This document shows positions 1-6,599 of a DNA stretch of 11,884 bases, piece after piece; position 1 is the stretch's first letter, and each line of letters begins with the position of its first letter. Both the position numbers and the translations under genes were made by a program. Source of the DNA: an uncultured Candidatus Melainabacteria bacterium (GTDB lineage Bacteria > Cyanobacteriota > Vampirovibrionia > Gastranaerophilales > Gastranaerophilaceae); contig CALEJY010000185.1 of NCBI GenBank assembly GCA_937898445.1, positions 1 through 11,884 of the forward strand, in the 5' to 3' direction. The notes beneath the pieces are model-generated. The model saw nothing but the letters and a program-made list of their open reading frames with translations, was not told the origin of the DNA and did not search any database.

Positions 1-1
1 A

Positions 2-1231
2 GCTCAAATTGATATGTACTCAACCTCAGCACAATTCATGGACAAAGAAGCTACAAGAAAAGATAGGTTAAGCGATCTAGCCTCAAAACAAGTAATCTTA
101 TCTAAAGTTGGGAAATCTTGCATACTCTTTGATGAAGCAGAAGATGTTATGAATAGAGGTTTTACTGAATTTGGCAGTGCTTCAAAAGCATATTTGAATA
201 ACCTTATTGAAGAAACTCCAATTCCAATTTTCTGGACAACCAATAATATATACAATGTTGATCCGGCATTTTTACGAAGAATGACTTATACAATCGAATT
301 TGAAAAATTAACAGATGATATTCGCTTGAACATCTGGAAAAGAGTAATTCGAAAAAATAAATTTGAAATAGACAAAGACAAACTGGTAGAACTAAACAAA
401 AATTATGATATTCCTCCTGCATTGATTACAAATGCAGTAAAAACAACAAAATTAGTTGATGGAAATCAAGACGATTTTGAAGGATTCGTTGAAAACCTTG
501 CGAAAGTAGTATCTAAAAAGAAAAATGTAAAGAAGAAAAAAGGATTTGAAATGCAAGAATACAATGATAATCTTGTCAATTCAGATTTAGATATAAAGGA
601 CTTGACAGCCAAAATAAAAACTTGCAGGAAACTAAATTTTTCACTTTGTCTTTATGGTGAACCTGGAACAGGAAAAAGTTTATATGCAAGATATTTAGCA
701 AAAGAATTAGGACTTGAAGTAATAATTAAACGGGCAAGTGATTTAATTTCCCCATACGTAGGAGAAACAGAGCAAAATATAGCAGAAGCTTTTTCAGAAG
801 CAAAATCTAAAAAGGCAATGTTAATTTTTGATGAGGCTGATACATTTTTGCAAAATAGAAACAATGCAACTCGGAGATGGGAAATCTCACAAGTTAACGA
901 AATGTTGACTTGGATGGAAGTCCACGAATACCCATTTATTTGCACAACAAATTTAATGAATACACTTGATGAAGCCAGTTTAAGACGATTTACATTCAAA
1001 ATTAAATTTGACTTTTTATCTAAAGAACAAGTAAATTCAGCATTTAACCATTTCTTTGGCATAAAAAATCCAGATAGTTATATAAAAGGACTAACTGCAG
1101 GAGATTTCGCCACAGTGAAAAAGAAAGCTGATTTCTTGGGAATAACAGATTTAGGCGAACTTTCAAAAATGCTTGAAGCCGAGGTTAAAATCAAAAAGTC
1201 TAAAGAGCTACAAAACGTTGTGGGATTTTAA
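2..1231 (+). CDS. tandem AAA+ ATPase, 3' part (5' end outside window)
   Basis: The frame is open to the window edge, so the ATG at 14 is internal; residues below are numbered from it. The first AAA+ domain has lost its Walker A to the edge but keeps Walker B (CILFDE, 36-41), sensor-1 region TTNN (75-78) and an RR pair (88-89). A second complete domain follows a lysine-rich linker (about 160-185): Walker A GEPGTGKS 215-222, Walker B LIFDE 270-274, sensor-1 TTN 311-313 and RR 324-325. Both domains have the cues of classical AAA proteins (Cdc48/FtsH-type core): acidic Walker B and Arg-finger-like RR. Such proteins form ring ATPases that remodel or unfold protein substrates; the substrate here is unknown. 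No protease domain follows, and no membrane segment is visible. The stop codon abuts that of the convergent fic gene. AAA+ membership is certain; the specific role is not identifiable. Confidence 0.9.
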   Translation, partial: AQIDMYSTSAQFMDKEATRKDRLSDLASKQVILSKVGKSCILFDEAEDVMNRGFTEFGSASKAYLNNLIEETPIPIFWTTNNIYNVDPAFLRRMTYTIEFEKLTDDIRLNIWKRVIRKNKFEIDKDKLVELNKNYDIPPALITNAVKTTKLVDGNQDDFEGFVENLAKVVSKKKNVKKKKGFEMQEYNDNLVNSDLDIKDLTAKIKTCRKLNFSLCLYGEPGTGKSLYARYLAKELGLEVIIKRASDLISPYVGETEQNIAEAFSEAKSKKAMLIFDEADTFLQNRNNATRRWEISQVNEMLTWMEVHEYPFICTTNLMNTLDEASLRRFTFKIKFDFLSKEQVNSAFNHFFGIKNPDSYIKGLTAGDFATVKKKADFLGITDLGELSKMLEAEVKIKKSKELQNVVGF

Positions 1232-2329
1232 TTATTTACACAACAAATAATGCGTAGCTCGCCCTTTGCAAACTTTTTTCAGTATTTTTTTTACAATTAA
1301 ATCATTAATATCTAATGTTGCAGTATCTTGTGAACAGTTACACATTTTTGCCCACTTTGTTGTTGTAAGATTACCATCAAAATTATCCATAAAGCGATTT
1401 AAAACTTTAATTTGTCTTTCGTTAAAAACTATATTTGAATTTTTTTGCCAGAATTCAGCTTTTTGTAAAACTTTATTGGTAATTTCACCACTTGATTGTA
1501 TTGCAATTAACAGATTTTCTAAAAACCATACAAGCCAATTTGTTATATCCATTGAGCCCTTTTGAGTTTTTTCTAAAATTTCATAATAGCTTTTTCTGTT
1601 TTTCTGTATTTGTGAGGACATTGAATAAAAACGGAATTTGCTATCATCACTTCTTGCAAGAATCATATCTGTTAATGCTCTCGCAATTCTCCCATTACCA
1701 TCATCAAAAGGGTGTAAAATTACAAACCAGAGATGAACAATACCTGCTTTTATTAAAAAATCATATTCATTATCTGTATTTATATAATTTAAGAAATCTC
1801 CCATTTCTTTTTCTAAAATTAAAGCAGATGGAGCTTCATAATGAACTTTTTCTTTCCCCTCATAGCCAGAAATAACTTGCATTGGACCAAGTTCATCAGT
1901 TCTATAATTCCCTACATTAATTTTGTACATTCCGCTAAAACCTGTCGGAAAAAGTGCAGCATGCCAACCTATAAGTCTATCTTTGGTCATCTCTGAGGTA
2001 TAATTTTGAGTGGCATCAAGCATCATTTCCACAACTCCCTCAATATCTCTTGAAACGGGTGTTTCGCCACCGATATCTATACCTAATCGTCTAGCAATAG
2101 ATGAACGAACCAAATGTTTATCTAAAATTTGACCTTCGATTTCAGATGATTTAATAATATTTTCAGTCAAGACCTGTAATAGAGCATTGTTCTTGACATC
2201 AAACCCAAGAGCATCCATTTTCCCCAGTAAAAAACCTTGCGATTTTTTGATTTCTAATAATAAATTTTGAATTTTTTCTCCGCACCATCTAAAGCTGTGC
2301 CAGTCTGCGTTTTGGTAGATATATTTCAT
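1232..2329 (-). CDS. Fic family protein (class II, DUF4172-Fic-winged helix)
   Basis: A Fic AMP-transferase that would move AMP from ATP onto a protein hydroxyl. From M at 2329 (365 aa), the N-terminus (KYIYQNADWHSFRW) matches the DUF4172 region that precedes Fic in this subfamily. SSEIEG (61-66) fits the inhibitory motif (S/T)xxxE(G/N), placing it in class II (self-inhibited by an N-terminal helix). HPFDDGNGRIAR (206-217) is an intact catalytic Fic motif with His, Asp and both Arg. Residues about 305-365 look like a winged helix-turn-helix. The open frame extends to a TTG at 2383, but a strong extended -10 lies inside that extension, and GGAG sits 5 nt before the ATG at 2329, so the shorter start is preferred. 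The target is not predictable. These proteins are often autoregulated or solitary regulators rather than secreted toxins; no signal peptide is seen. Confidence 0.93.
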   Translation of the reverse strand: MKYIYQNADWHSFRWCGEKIQNLLLEIKKSQGFLLGKMDALGFDVKNNALLQVLTENIIKSSEIEGQILDKHLVRSSIARRLGIDIGGETPVSRDIEGVVEMMLDATQNYTSEMTKDRLIGWHAALFPTGFSGMYKINVGNYRTDELGPMQVISGYEGKEKVHYEAPSALILEKEMGDFLNYINTDNEYDFLIKAGIVHLWFVILHPFDDGNGRIARALTDMILARSDDSKFRFYSMSSQIQKNRKSYYEILEKTQKGSMDITNWLVWFLENLLIAIQSSGEITNKVLQKAEFWQKNSNIVFNERQIKVLNRFMDNFDGNLTTTKWAKMCNCSQDTATLDINDLIVKKILKKVCKGRATHYLLCK

Positions 2330-2353
2330 GTTTTCTCCGAATGTTATACGGAT

Positions 2354-2383
2354 ATTATACCACATTTTCTCCGAACATTGCAA
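2354..2383 (-). promoter_or_regulatory. fic promoter with flanking 11-bp direct repeats
   Basis: On the minus strand TGGTATAAT (2362-2354) is an extended -10, preceded at 18 bp by TTGCAA (2383-2378) as a weak -35. The predicted transcript starts about 18 nt before the fic ATG at 2329. Two identical copies of TTTTCTCCGAA (plus-strand reading, 2331-2341 and 2365-2375) bracket the -10, 34 bp apart. The near copy contains the fic ribosome-binding site. Operator function is inferred. Confidence 0.55.
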
Positions 2384-2410
2384 GTTTAATTAAAAATACT
2401 ATATAAATTG

Positions 2411-2447
2411 TATTTACGCCACGTCCAAAATGGACGTGGCGTAAATA
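2411..2447 (-). terminator. 16-bp perfect hairpin after the first DUF1643 gene
   Basis: TATTTACGCCACGTCC (2411-2426) pairs perfectly with 2432-2447 around the 5-nt loop AAAAT. It lies 4 bp beyond the stop of the upstream minus-strand gene. On the minus strand it is followed by CAATTTATATAG, which is AT-rich but not a clean U-run, so it could be a terminator or an RNA-stabilising hairpin. Confidence 0.55.
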
Positions 2448-2451
2448 AATA

Positions 2452-3120
2452 TTAATACTTAGCTAATTCTGCTGAATGTTCAAACCCATTAAAAACTGGC
2501 CAAGATGTTGGTGCTGGATGTCTATCAAGATTTTGAATCTCTTTAATTACCTCTTCTTTTACTATGATTTTATACTTATTAAAATCCTCTAGTAATTTTT
2601 CTACGGCTTCAACTTGAGCTTTGTATTTCTTTTTTTTACCATAGCCCCAAGCGGCAACAATATCTGAACCTCTGCGATTATCTAAAAATGCTTTAATGAA
2701 ATTCAAGTTTTCTTCGTTATCATCTTTTGCAATTTCTTTAACATTTGGATTTCTTTGAGAATAAATATTTATAATCTCCATACTTCCGTATGTATTTTCA
2801 ACTAAAGTTCGGCAATTTCTAATTGTAGGATCATCACAACTTGGACAAGCCGTACTCGGGTTGAACATTACAAATATAACATTTTTAGCATTATTTTTTG
2901 CAAGTTGTTCATAATAGTAGTATCTATGTTTGCATTGACATTGTTTCAGCTTGCCTAACGCAGGTTCATATTCCTCTTTAGAGAAAATCATAAAACCATA
3001 ATTACTTTCTTTAAAATTCAAAGGTGTATAGATAATATCATCTTCAAATTTTACATCAAGTAATTCAGCTAAATTTCTAAATTTTTCAATGTTTTCAAGT
3101 ACTTTTTTGATATTTTGCAT
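2452..3120 (-). CDS. DUF1643 family protein, copy 1
   Basis: 222 aa, function unknown. The DUF1643 signature is visible in order: RYYYYE (66-71), IFVMFNPSTA (82-91), DDPTIRNC (96-103), GSMEIINIY (112-120), DIVAAWG (153-159) and a late DRHP (199-202). An N-terminal extension of about 40 residues precedes the conserved part. CQC (61-63) and CPSC (92-95) give cysteine pairs that could bind metal; this is inference. The start is supported by AAGGAG 7 nt upstream. It is probably cytoplasmic, as no signal peptide or membrane segment is seen. The neighbouring 3236-4030 gene is a diverged relative in the same orientation, 115 bp upstream. The family occurs in bacteria and phages; no reaction is established that I can name. 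Confidence 0.85.
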   Translation of the reverse strand: MQNIKKVLENIEKFRNLAELLDVKFEDDIIYTPLNFKESNYGFMIFSKEEYEPALGKLKQCQCKHRYYYYEQLAKNNAKNVIFVMFNPSTACPSCDDPTIRNCRTLVENTYGSMEIINIYSQRNPNVKEIAKDDNEENLNFIKAFLDNRRGSDIVAAWGYGKKKKYKAQVEAVEKLLEDFNKYKIIVKEEVIKEIQNLDRHPAPTSWPVFNGFEHSAELAKY

Positions 3121-3235
3121 GTAATATCTCCTTTCGCAATATATTATTGATTATTTTAACGACCAATTCGGGCGTACTAGTTCCATTCATCGCTCTTGTT
3201 CTAAATAAATTCAAGTACTTAGACACAAAAATTAA

Positions 3236-4030
3236 CTACTCAACTTGCTCAAAAACATCATTAAGAAGTTCTTTCATATAATTTACATAGTCTTGACTTA
3301 TTGATGGAGAACTTGTAAGCCATCGTTTTAAATTTCTTACGTCAGCAAGCCTTTCTTTGTCATAAGCGGATAAACCAGACTCCTTAATCCAATTATTAAT
3401 TTTTATATAAGGTAATGGGCATCTGAACTTATTAAAATTGTTATATGCTAATGAACTAAAATGTTTTGGATATCCATTTTTAGTCAATCCATAACAATAG
3501 AATTTTATATCCAAGTTTGCAAATAATTTTTCAGCGAGTTCATTATCTTTTTTATCACCACCCCATGCAGCAATAACAATGTGATTTTTGTCGATTTTGC
3601 TTAAATATTCGTTTACAAATTGCTGATAATTTTCTGTTTCAGTTTTTGTTAGCCCTAAAAATTCATTGAGCTTTTCAGATTTTGGCATTCTAATAGGATA
3701 AAGATTTATAATATCAAATGAACCGAATTTATTGTGAATATTCGGTAAATGTTTTAAAATAGCATCTTTTTCATTATCCAAATAATTTTTGATATTTTTA
3801 ATTGTATTATCAGGTTCTACGGAATCCGCAAATGCAGGATTCATCATAACGACTGTTGCATGTAGTGGATTATTGTTTTCGAATTTTTCGTAATAGTAAT
3901 AACGATAAATATTTCTTTCTTTTTTATTTTTTATCTCGTTACATTCATTCTCATATTTATGTTTTAACTCACTATTTGAAGTATTATCAATAGTTGCATC
4001 AGAATATACAAGAAAACCTTCCCCCTGCAT
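3236..4030 (-). CDS. DUF1643 family protein, copy 2 (diverged)
   Basis: 264 aa, function unknown. It shares with its neighbour the blocks YRYYYYE (42-48), VVMMNPAFAD (60-69, versus NPSTA in copy 1), GSFDIINLY (103-111) and IVIAAWG (151-157), and adds the more typical GLTKNGYPKH (181-190). A C-terminal tail (about 205-264) is absent from copy 1, while copy 1 has the longer N-terminus, so the two are old paralogues or independent acquisitions rather than a recent duplication. The ATG at 4030 has no Shine-Dalgarno, and no other start codon exists in frame before the stop upstream, so initiation is unusual or the 5' end was disturbed. The cloverleaf-like structure begins 26 bp upstream. Family membership is clear; the start is less certain. 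Confidence 0.82.
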   Translation of the reverse strand: MQGEGFLVYSDATIDNTSNSELKHKYENECNEIKNKKERNIYRYYYYEKFENNNPLHATVVMMNPAFADSVEPDNTIKNIKNYLDNEKDAILKHLPNIHNKFGSFDIINLYPIRMPKSEKLNEFLGLTKTETENYQQFVNEYLSKIDKNHIVIAAWGGDKKDNELAEKLFANLDIKFYCYGLTKNGYPKHFSSLAYNNFNKFRCPLPYIKINNWIKESGLSAYDKERLADVRNLKRWLTSSPSISQDYVNYMKELLNDVFEQVE

Positions 4031-4056
4031 ATCGCTTTTGTTTTTGTTTAAATAGC

Positions 4057-4126
4057 AACAGAAGGATCGTGACTTACGACCTCCAAGTCTTAATGACTAG
4101 CGGAAAGATTGTCCAATCCTTCTGTT
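4057..4126. other. cloverleaf-like inverted-repeat structure
   Basis: AACAGAAGGAT (4057-4067) pairs perfectly with ATCCTTCTGTT (4116-4126). The 48 nt between them hold three small arms: CGT/ACG (4068-4070 with 4076-4078), AGTC/GACT (4086-4089 with 4095-4098) and GGA/TCC (4102-4104 with 4112-4114). The shape resembles a tRNA-like junction, but the loops do not fit a tRNA. It lies between the divergent DUF1643 copy 2 and the small peptide gene, so it could be a 5' leader of either, a small RNA, or a recombination-site remnant. The strand is undetermined. Confidence 0.4.
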
Positions 4127-4187
4127 CTTTCAACTTGACTTAAGAAATACTAATCCTTTGCGATTTGATGCAGGAGGGCTAAAAACT

Positions 4188-4259
4188 ATGATTGACAAAA
4201 TAATAATGCTATTACTCTCATTTGCAATTGCAGTAATAGCATTAAAAATTCAATCGTAG
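4188..4259 (+). CDS. 23-aa hydrophobic peptide, candidate type I toxin
   Basis: A small gene encoding MIDKIIMLLLSFAIAVIALK plus IQS: a charged N-terminus, about 16 hydrophobic residues (I5-L19) able to span a membrane, and a short basic/polar tail. A consensus AGGAGG lies 10 nt before the ATG. The IMLLLSFA..VIAL core recalls the holin-like/TxpA-BsrG-type small toxins, whose hallmark is a short hydrophobic segment after a few polar residues. The coding region contains a 13-bp perfect inverted repeat (4204-4216 with 4232-4244). A near-consensus opposing promoter lies just beyond the 3' end (4317-4345), as expected for an antisense antitoxin RNA. Toxicity is inferred; it could also be a chance reading frame, though the ribosome-binding site argues against that. 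Confidence 0.55.
   Translation: MIDKIIMLLLSFAIAVIALKIQS
4204..4244 (-). terminator. 13-bp inverted repeat, possible antisense-RNA terminator
   Basis: TAATGCTATTACT (4204-4216) pairs with 4232-4244 around a 15-nt loop, inside the small peptide gene. Read on the minus strand the stem is followed by TTATTTTG, a short U-rich tail, so it could end an RNA started at the promoter at 4317-4345. In the sense mRNA the same stem would fold the toxin coding region. Confidence 0.4.
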
Positions 4260-4310
4260 GGTGCGAAGTAGAGTCTTTAAATCGGTTTACTCTAAAGGCT
4301 CTCGCCCTAC
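4256..4310. repeat. long imperfect hairpin with GTAGGG/CCCTAC ends
   Basis: GTAGGGTG (4256-4263) pairs with CGCCCTAC (4303-4310, one G-T pair). Inside, AGAGTCTTTA (4270-4279) pairs with TAAAGGCTCT (4293-4302, one G-T pair). The hairpin overlaps the stop codon of the small peptide gene and begins where the opposing RNA would start. The end CGCCCTAC recurs at 5507-5514. It could be the toxin mRNA 3' structure, the antisense RNA body, or a REP-like repeat. Confidence 0.5.
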
Positions 4311-4316
4311 ACCTAT

Positions 4317-4345
4317 ATTATTTACGATTTTTTATGTTTTGTCAA
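4317..4345 (-). promoter_or_regulatory. strong promoter for an RNA antisense to the small peptide gene
   Basis: On the minus strand TTGACA (4345-4340) is a perfect -35, followed after 17 bp by AATAAT (4322-4317), which matches five of six -10 bases. Initiation near 4310 would produce an RNA that begins with the 4256-4310 hairpin and runs into the peptide coding sequence. No long minus-strand gene follows within 270 bp, so a short regulatory RNA is the natural product. Confidence 0.55.
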
Positions 4346-4355
4346 GTGTTGTGGT

Positions 4356-5462
4356 TTAAATTATGAACTTGCCGTTTTCATAAATTAGTTTGTCATCAGC
4401 GTAGATTTGACCACCGTTTTTCATGTTTTTAATCATATCCCAATGTAAACCGGATACGTTTTTACCGCCGGTTTCAGGATAAGATGCGCCTACTGCCATG
4501 TGAATTGAACCACCGATTTTTTCGTCAAAAAGAATATTACCCGTAACTTCTTGAATTTCTTCATTTGTGCCAATAGCAATTTCGCCAATCCCTTTAGAAC
4601 CTTCATCCATATTGAACATTGCTTCTAAGTAATCTTTTCCGGTTGCGGCATTAAATTTAACAATTTTTCCGTTTTCAATCCACAAATGAACTTTTGTCGC
4701 AGAATTTCCTCTATAATTTTGAGGGAAATCAAAATAAATTTCACCGTTGATATCGTCTTCAACTGGAGATGTGAAAACTTCACCATCAGGATAATTATTT
4801 ACACCTGAACAACTAATCCATTTTCTGCCTTCTACTCCGAACGTAATATCTGTTTTTTCGCCAACTATACGAACTTTTTTAACACCGTTCAAATAATTTG
4901 CCCATTTAGTTTGTTTTTCGTCTAACTCTCTTAGTTTTGCTACAGGATCATCCAAATCAAGATAGCAAGATTTAAACAAAAATTCAGAATATTCATCAAA
5001 AGACATTTTTGCTTCTTGCGCAAGAGCGTGTGTCGGAACATCTGCAATAACCCAACTTGCTTCTCCTTTTGCAGTTCTGTTCATCAATGTTTTTGACAAG
5101 CCTTGAGATGCTTTTGAACGTTTTGCAAGTTTTGACAAATCCGCACGAGCCATATTTTTAGTATTCATAGGTGCGCCGATTGAGATGAATTTGTTGACTG
5201 TTTCGTATTCAAGTTTAATCATTGGGTCAATATATTCCAACTGTTCATCATTTGCATATTTGATAAAAATGTCGGAAAAGTCTTCAAAAGATGTGCGCAA
5301 AATCGGATGTGCGCCTTTTTGAATAACTCTTTTATAAACCGCTTTTACCAAATCTTTTGCATAAATACTTGTTGCTCTGATTTGTACTAAATCGCCTTTT
5401 TGTACATTTGTTGAATAATCAACCAAAACTTCTGCATATTTGTCCCAAATTGTTTTTTGCAT
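4356..5462 (-). CDS. M29 family aminopeptidase (AmpS/PepS type)
   Basis: A metal-dependent aminopeptidase of 368 aa that removes N-terminal residues from peptides; full length for the M29 family, cytoplasmic, no signal peptide. Family blocks seen in order: the N-terminal region with VQKGDLVQIRA (20-30), NYPDGEVFTSP with the first metal-binding Glu in the middle of the protein, GEIAIGTN, then DEKIGGSIHMAVG and SGLHWDM, which carry the remaining Glu and His ligands of the dinuclear site. The start is supported by GAGG five bases upstream. It lies downstream of lpxA in the same direction, separated by a hairpin and a 7-mer-ended element, so it may be read from lpxA. Its link with lipid A is probably only positional. 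Family is sure; specificity is not. Confidence 0.94.
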   Translation of the reverse strand: MQKTIWDKYAEVLVDYSTNVQKGDLVQIRATSIYAKDLVKAVYKRVIQKGAHPILRTSFEDFSDIFIKYANDEQLEYIDPMIKLEYETVNKFISIGAPMNTKNMARADLSKLAKRSKASQGLSKTLMNRTAKGEASWVIADVPTHALAQEAKMSFDEYSEFLFKSCYLDLDDPVAKLRELDEKQTKWANYLNGVKKVRIVGEKTDITFGVEGRKWISCSGVNNYPDGEVFTSPVEDDINGEIYFDFPQNYRGNSATKVHLWIENGKIVKFNAATGKDYLEAMFNMDEGSKGIGEIAIGTNEEIQEVTGNILFDEKIGGSIHMAVGASYPETGGKNVSGLHWDMIKNMKNGGQIYADDKLIYENGKFII

Positions 5463-5490
5463 TTTTTACCTCGATTAATTATATATAAAT

Positions 5491-5510
5491 GGCGGGATAG
5501 GTATCCCGCC
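5491..5510. repeat. 9-bp perfect hairpin GGCGGGATA/TATCCCGCC
   Basis: GGCGGGATA (5491-5499) is followed by GG and then TATCCCGCC (5502-5510), and the right side continues with CTAC to 5514. There is no U-run on either strand. The CGCCCTAC end is shared with the hairpin at 4256-4310, suggesting a dispersed short repeat rather than a terminator. Confidence 0.5.
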
Positions 5511-5526
5511 CTACATTTTAGAATTA

Positions 5527-5645
5527 GTGAAAAGTGAAAGGTGAAACGTGAAACGTGAAAAGACCTTTACGTGCTATAGCACAAAAATCATTTTTGAGCG
5601 GAGCGAACTAAATGAACCACTCACTGCTCACCATTCACAACTCAC
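5527..5645. mobile_element. gene-less 7-mer-ended element, copy 1 (119 bp)
   Basis: The left end has five GTGAAAN 7-mers and then GACC (5527-5565). The right end (5614-5645), read on the minus strand, has four GTGANNN 7-mers and then GTTC, nearly identical to the ends of the IVP-carrying element at 9370-9839. The core has GTGCTATAGCAC (5571-5582) and GAGCGGAGCGAAC. The right end is 6 bp from the lpxA stop codon. No ORF is present, so it looks like a non-autonomous derivative. Confidence 0.75.
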
Positions 5646-5651
5646 TAAAAA

Positions 5652-6443
5652 TTATTCCAACGACTCATGACCGCTTTTGTGAGATTTTAAAAGCACGCCA
5701 CGTTTAGAAGTTTGAATAAATTCAATCATTTTTTCAATATACTCATTCATCGGAATTTCAGCTTTAATTTTTTCAATAGCTTGAGTTGTGTTGTATTCTT
5801 CTGAAATCAATAGTTTGAAAGCTTCATTAGTAGCTGTTCTAACTTCTTGAGAAACTCCACGACGTTTCATTGCGATTACGTTAAGTCCACGTGGAACAGG
5901 TGGTCTGCCTTCTCCTTTAGAGTATGGAAGAATATCTTGGCGAGATGCTGAGAAACCACTGATAATAGCCATATCACCAATTCTGATGTTTTGGTGGAAT
6001 ACGCTCATACCACCAACAAATCCAACGTGAACGTGACCGCCTAGAGTTACAAGGTTAGCCAAAATAACTTCGTCAGCCAAAACGCAGTTGTGAGCAACGT
6101 GAGAACCAACCATCAATAAACATTTTTTACCAATTCTTGTTGTGAAATCGCCGCAAGCTGCACCTCTGTGAACAGTAACGTTTTCTTTAATAATTGTGCC
6201 ATCACCGATAACTACTTTAGTTTCTTCACCTTTGTAGCCCAAATCTTGTGGTTCGGAACCGATTGTTGCGAATGGAGAAATTGTACAGTCATCACCAATT
6301 TCTGCAAATTCAATGTGAGCGTTTGAAATAACTCTTGTTCTGTGTCCGATTGTTACGTTTTCACCAATAACAACGTAAGGTCCGATGATTGCATCATCAG
6401 CGATTTTAGCCGTTGGGTGAATAATTGCGGTTTTATCTATCAT
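5652..6443 (-). CDS. lpxA: LpxA, acyl-ACP--UDP-GlcNAc O-acyltransferase
   Basis: The first step of lipid A synthesis: moves a 3-hydroxyacyl chain from ACP to the 3-OH of UDP-GlcNAc; a cytoplasmic trimer. 263 aa. Hexapeptide repeats forming a left-handed beta-helix run through about residue 175, then the helical C-terminus with GLNVIAMKRRGVS (186-198). Catalytic His is H118 (E. coli H125) in MVGSHVAHN; H137 and H150 match H144 and H160. G163 aligns with E. coli G173, the residue associated with long (C14-type) chains, so a long acyl group is inferred. Oddly, only 13 residues separate H137 and H150 where E. coli has 16, shortening the coil next to the active site. GAGGG lies 7 bases before the ATG. 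Unlike lpxD-lpxC-fabZ it is preceded by a terminator and its own promoter. Confidence 0.96.
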   Translation of the reverse strand: MIDKTAIIHPTAKIADDAIIGPYVVIGENVTIGHRTRVISNAHIEFAEIGDDCTISPFATIGSEPQDLGYKGEETKVVIGDGTIIKENVTVHRGAACGDFTTRIGKKCLLMVGSHVAHNCVLADEVILANLVTLGGHVHVGFVGGMSVFHQNIRIGDMAIISGFSASRQDILPYSKGEGRPPVPRGLNVIAMKRRGVSQEVRTATNEAFKLLISEEYNTTQAIEKIKAEIPMNEYIEKMIEFIQTSKRGVLLKSHKSGHESLE

Positions 6444-6450
6444 TTTTTTA

Positions 6451-6561
6451 CCCTCTTTATTAACTTCTGTACTTACTTACAATATCTTCGTCGGGAGCTT
6501 TTTTTGCCCTCTTTGTCAATTTATGTATCTACTTATAACATGTTTGTTGGGAGCTTTTTTG
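6451..6561 (-). repeat. imperfect tandem duplication (2 x ~56 bp) in the lpxA leader
   Basis: Unit 1 (6451-6506) and unit 2 (6507-6561) both begin CCCTCTTT and end GGGAGC, a T-run, then G, with similar sequence between. The CCCTCTTT of unit 1 is the complement of the lpxA ribosome-binding site (AAAGAGGG). The duplication has therefore placed a second AAAGAGGG-plus-A-run about 56 nt upstream, without a start codon behind it. Function unknown; it may tune translation of lpxA. Confidence 0.7.
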
Positions 6562-6599
6562 CCTTTTGCTCTTTCCTTCTAATTCAAACTATAAATACA

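Noticed and set aside
2330..2383. TTG start for a longer Fic protein
   Set aside because: The extension contains the extended -10 promoter element and is not part of the family N-terminus; the ATG at 2329 has a good SD.
3095..3226. Minus-strand 43-codon frame from a GTG, overlapping the start of DUF1643 copy 1
   Set aside because: It has no ribosome-binding site, ends inside the next gene in another frame, and the DUF1643 gene has its own strong SD. Coding is possible but unsupported.
4057..4126. tRNA gene
   Set aside because: On neither strand is there a 7-nt anticodon loop or a T-loop of the GTTCRANNC type, and the outer stem has 11 instead of 7 pairs.
5480..5490. TATAAT-like -10 just upstream of the M29 gene
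   Set aside because: It would start transcription at or inside the SD, and its -35 position falls in a hairpin with no match.
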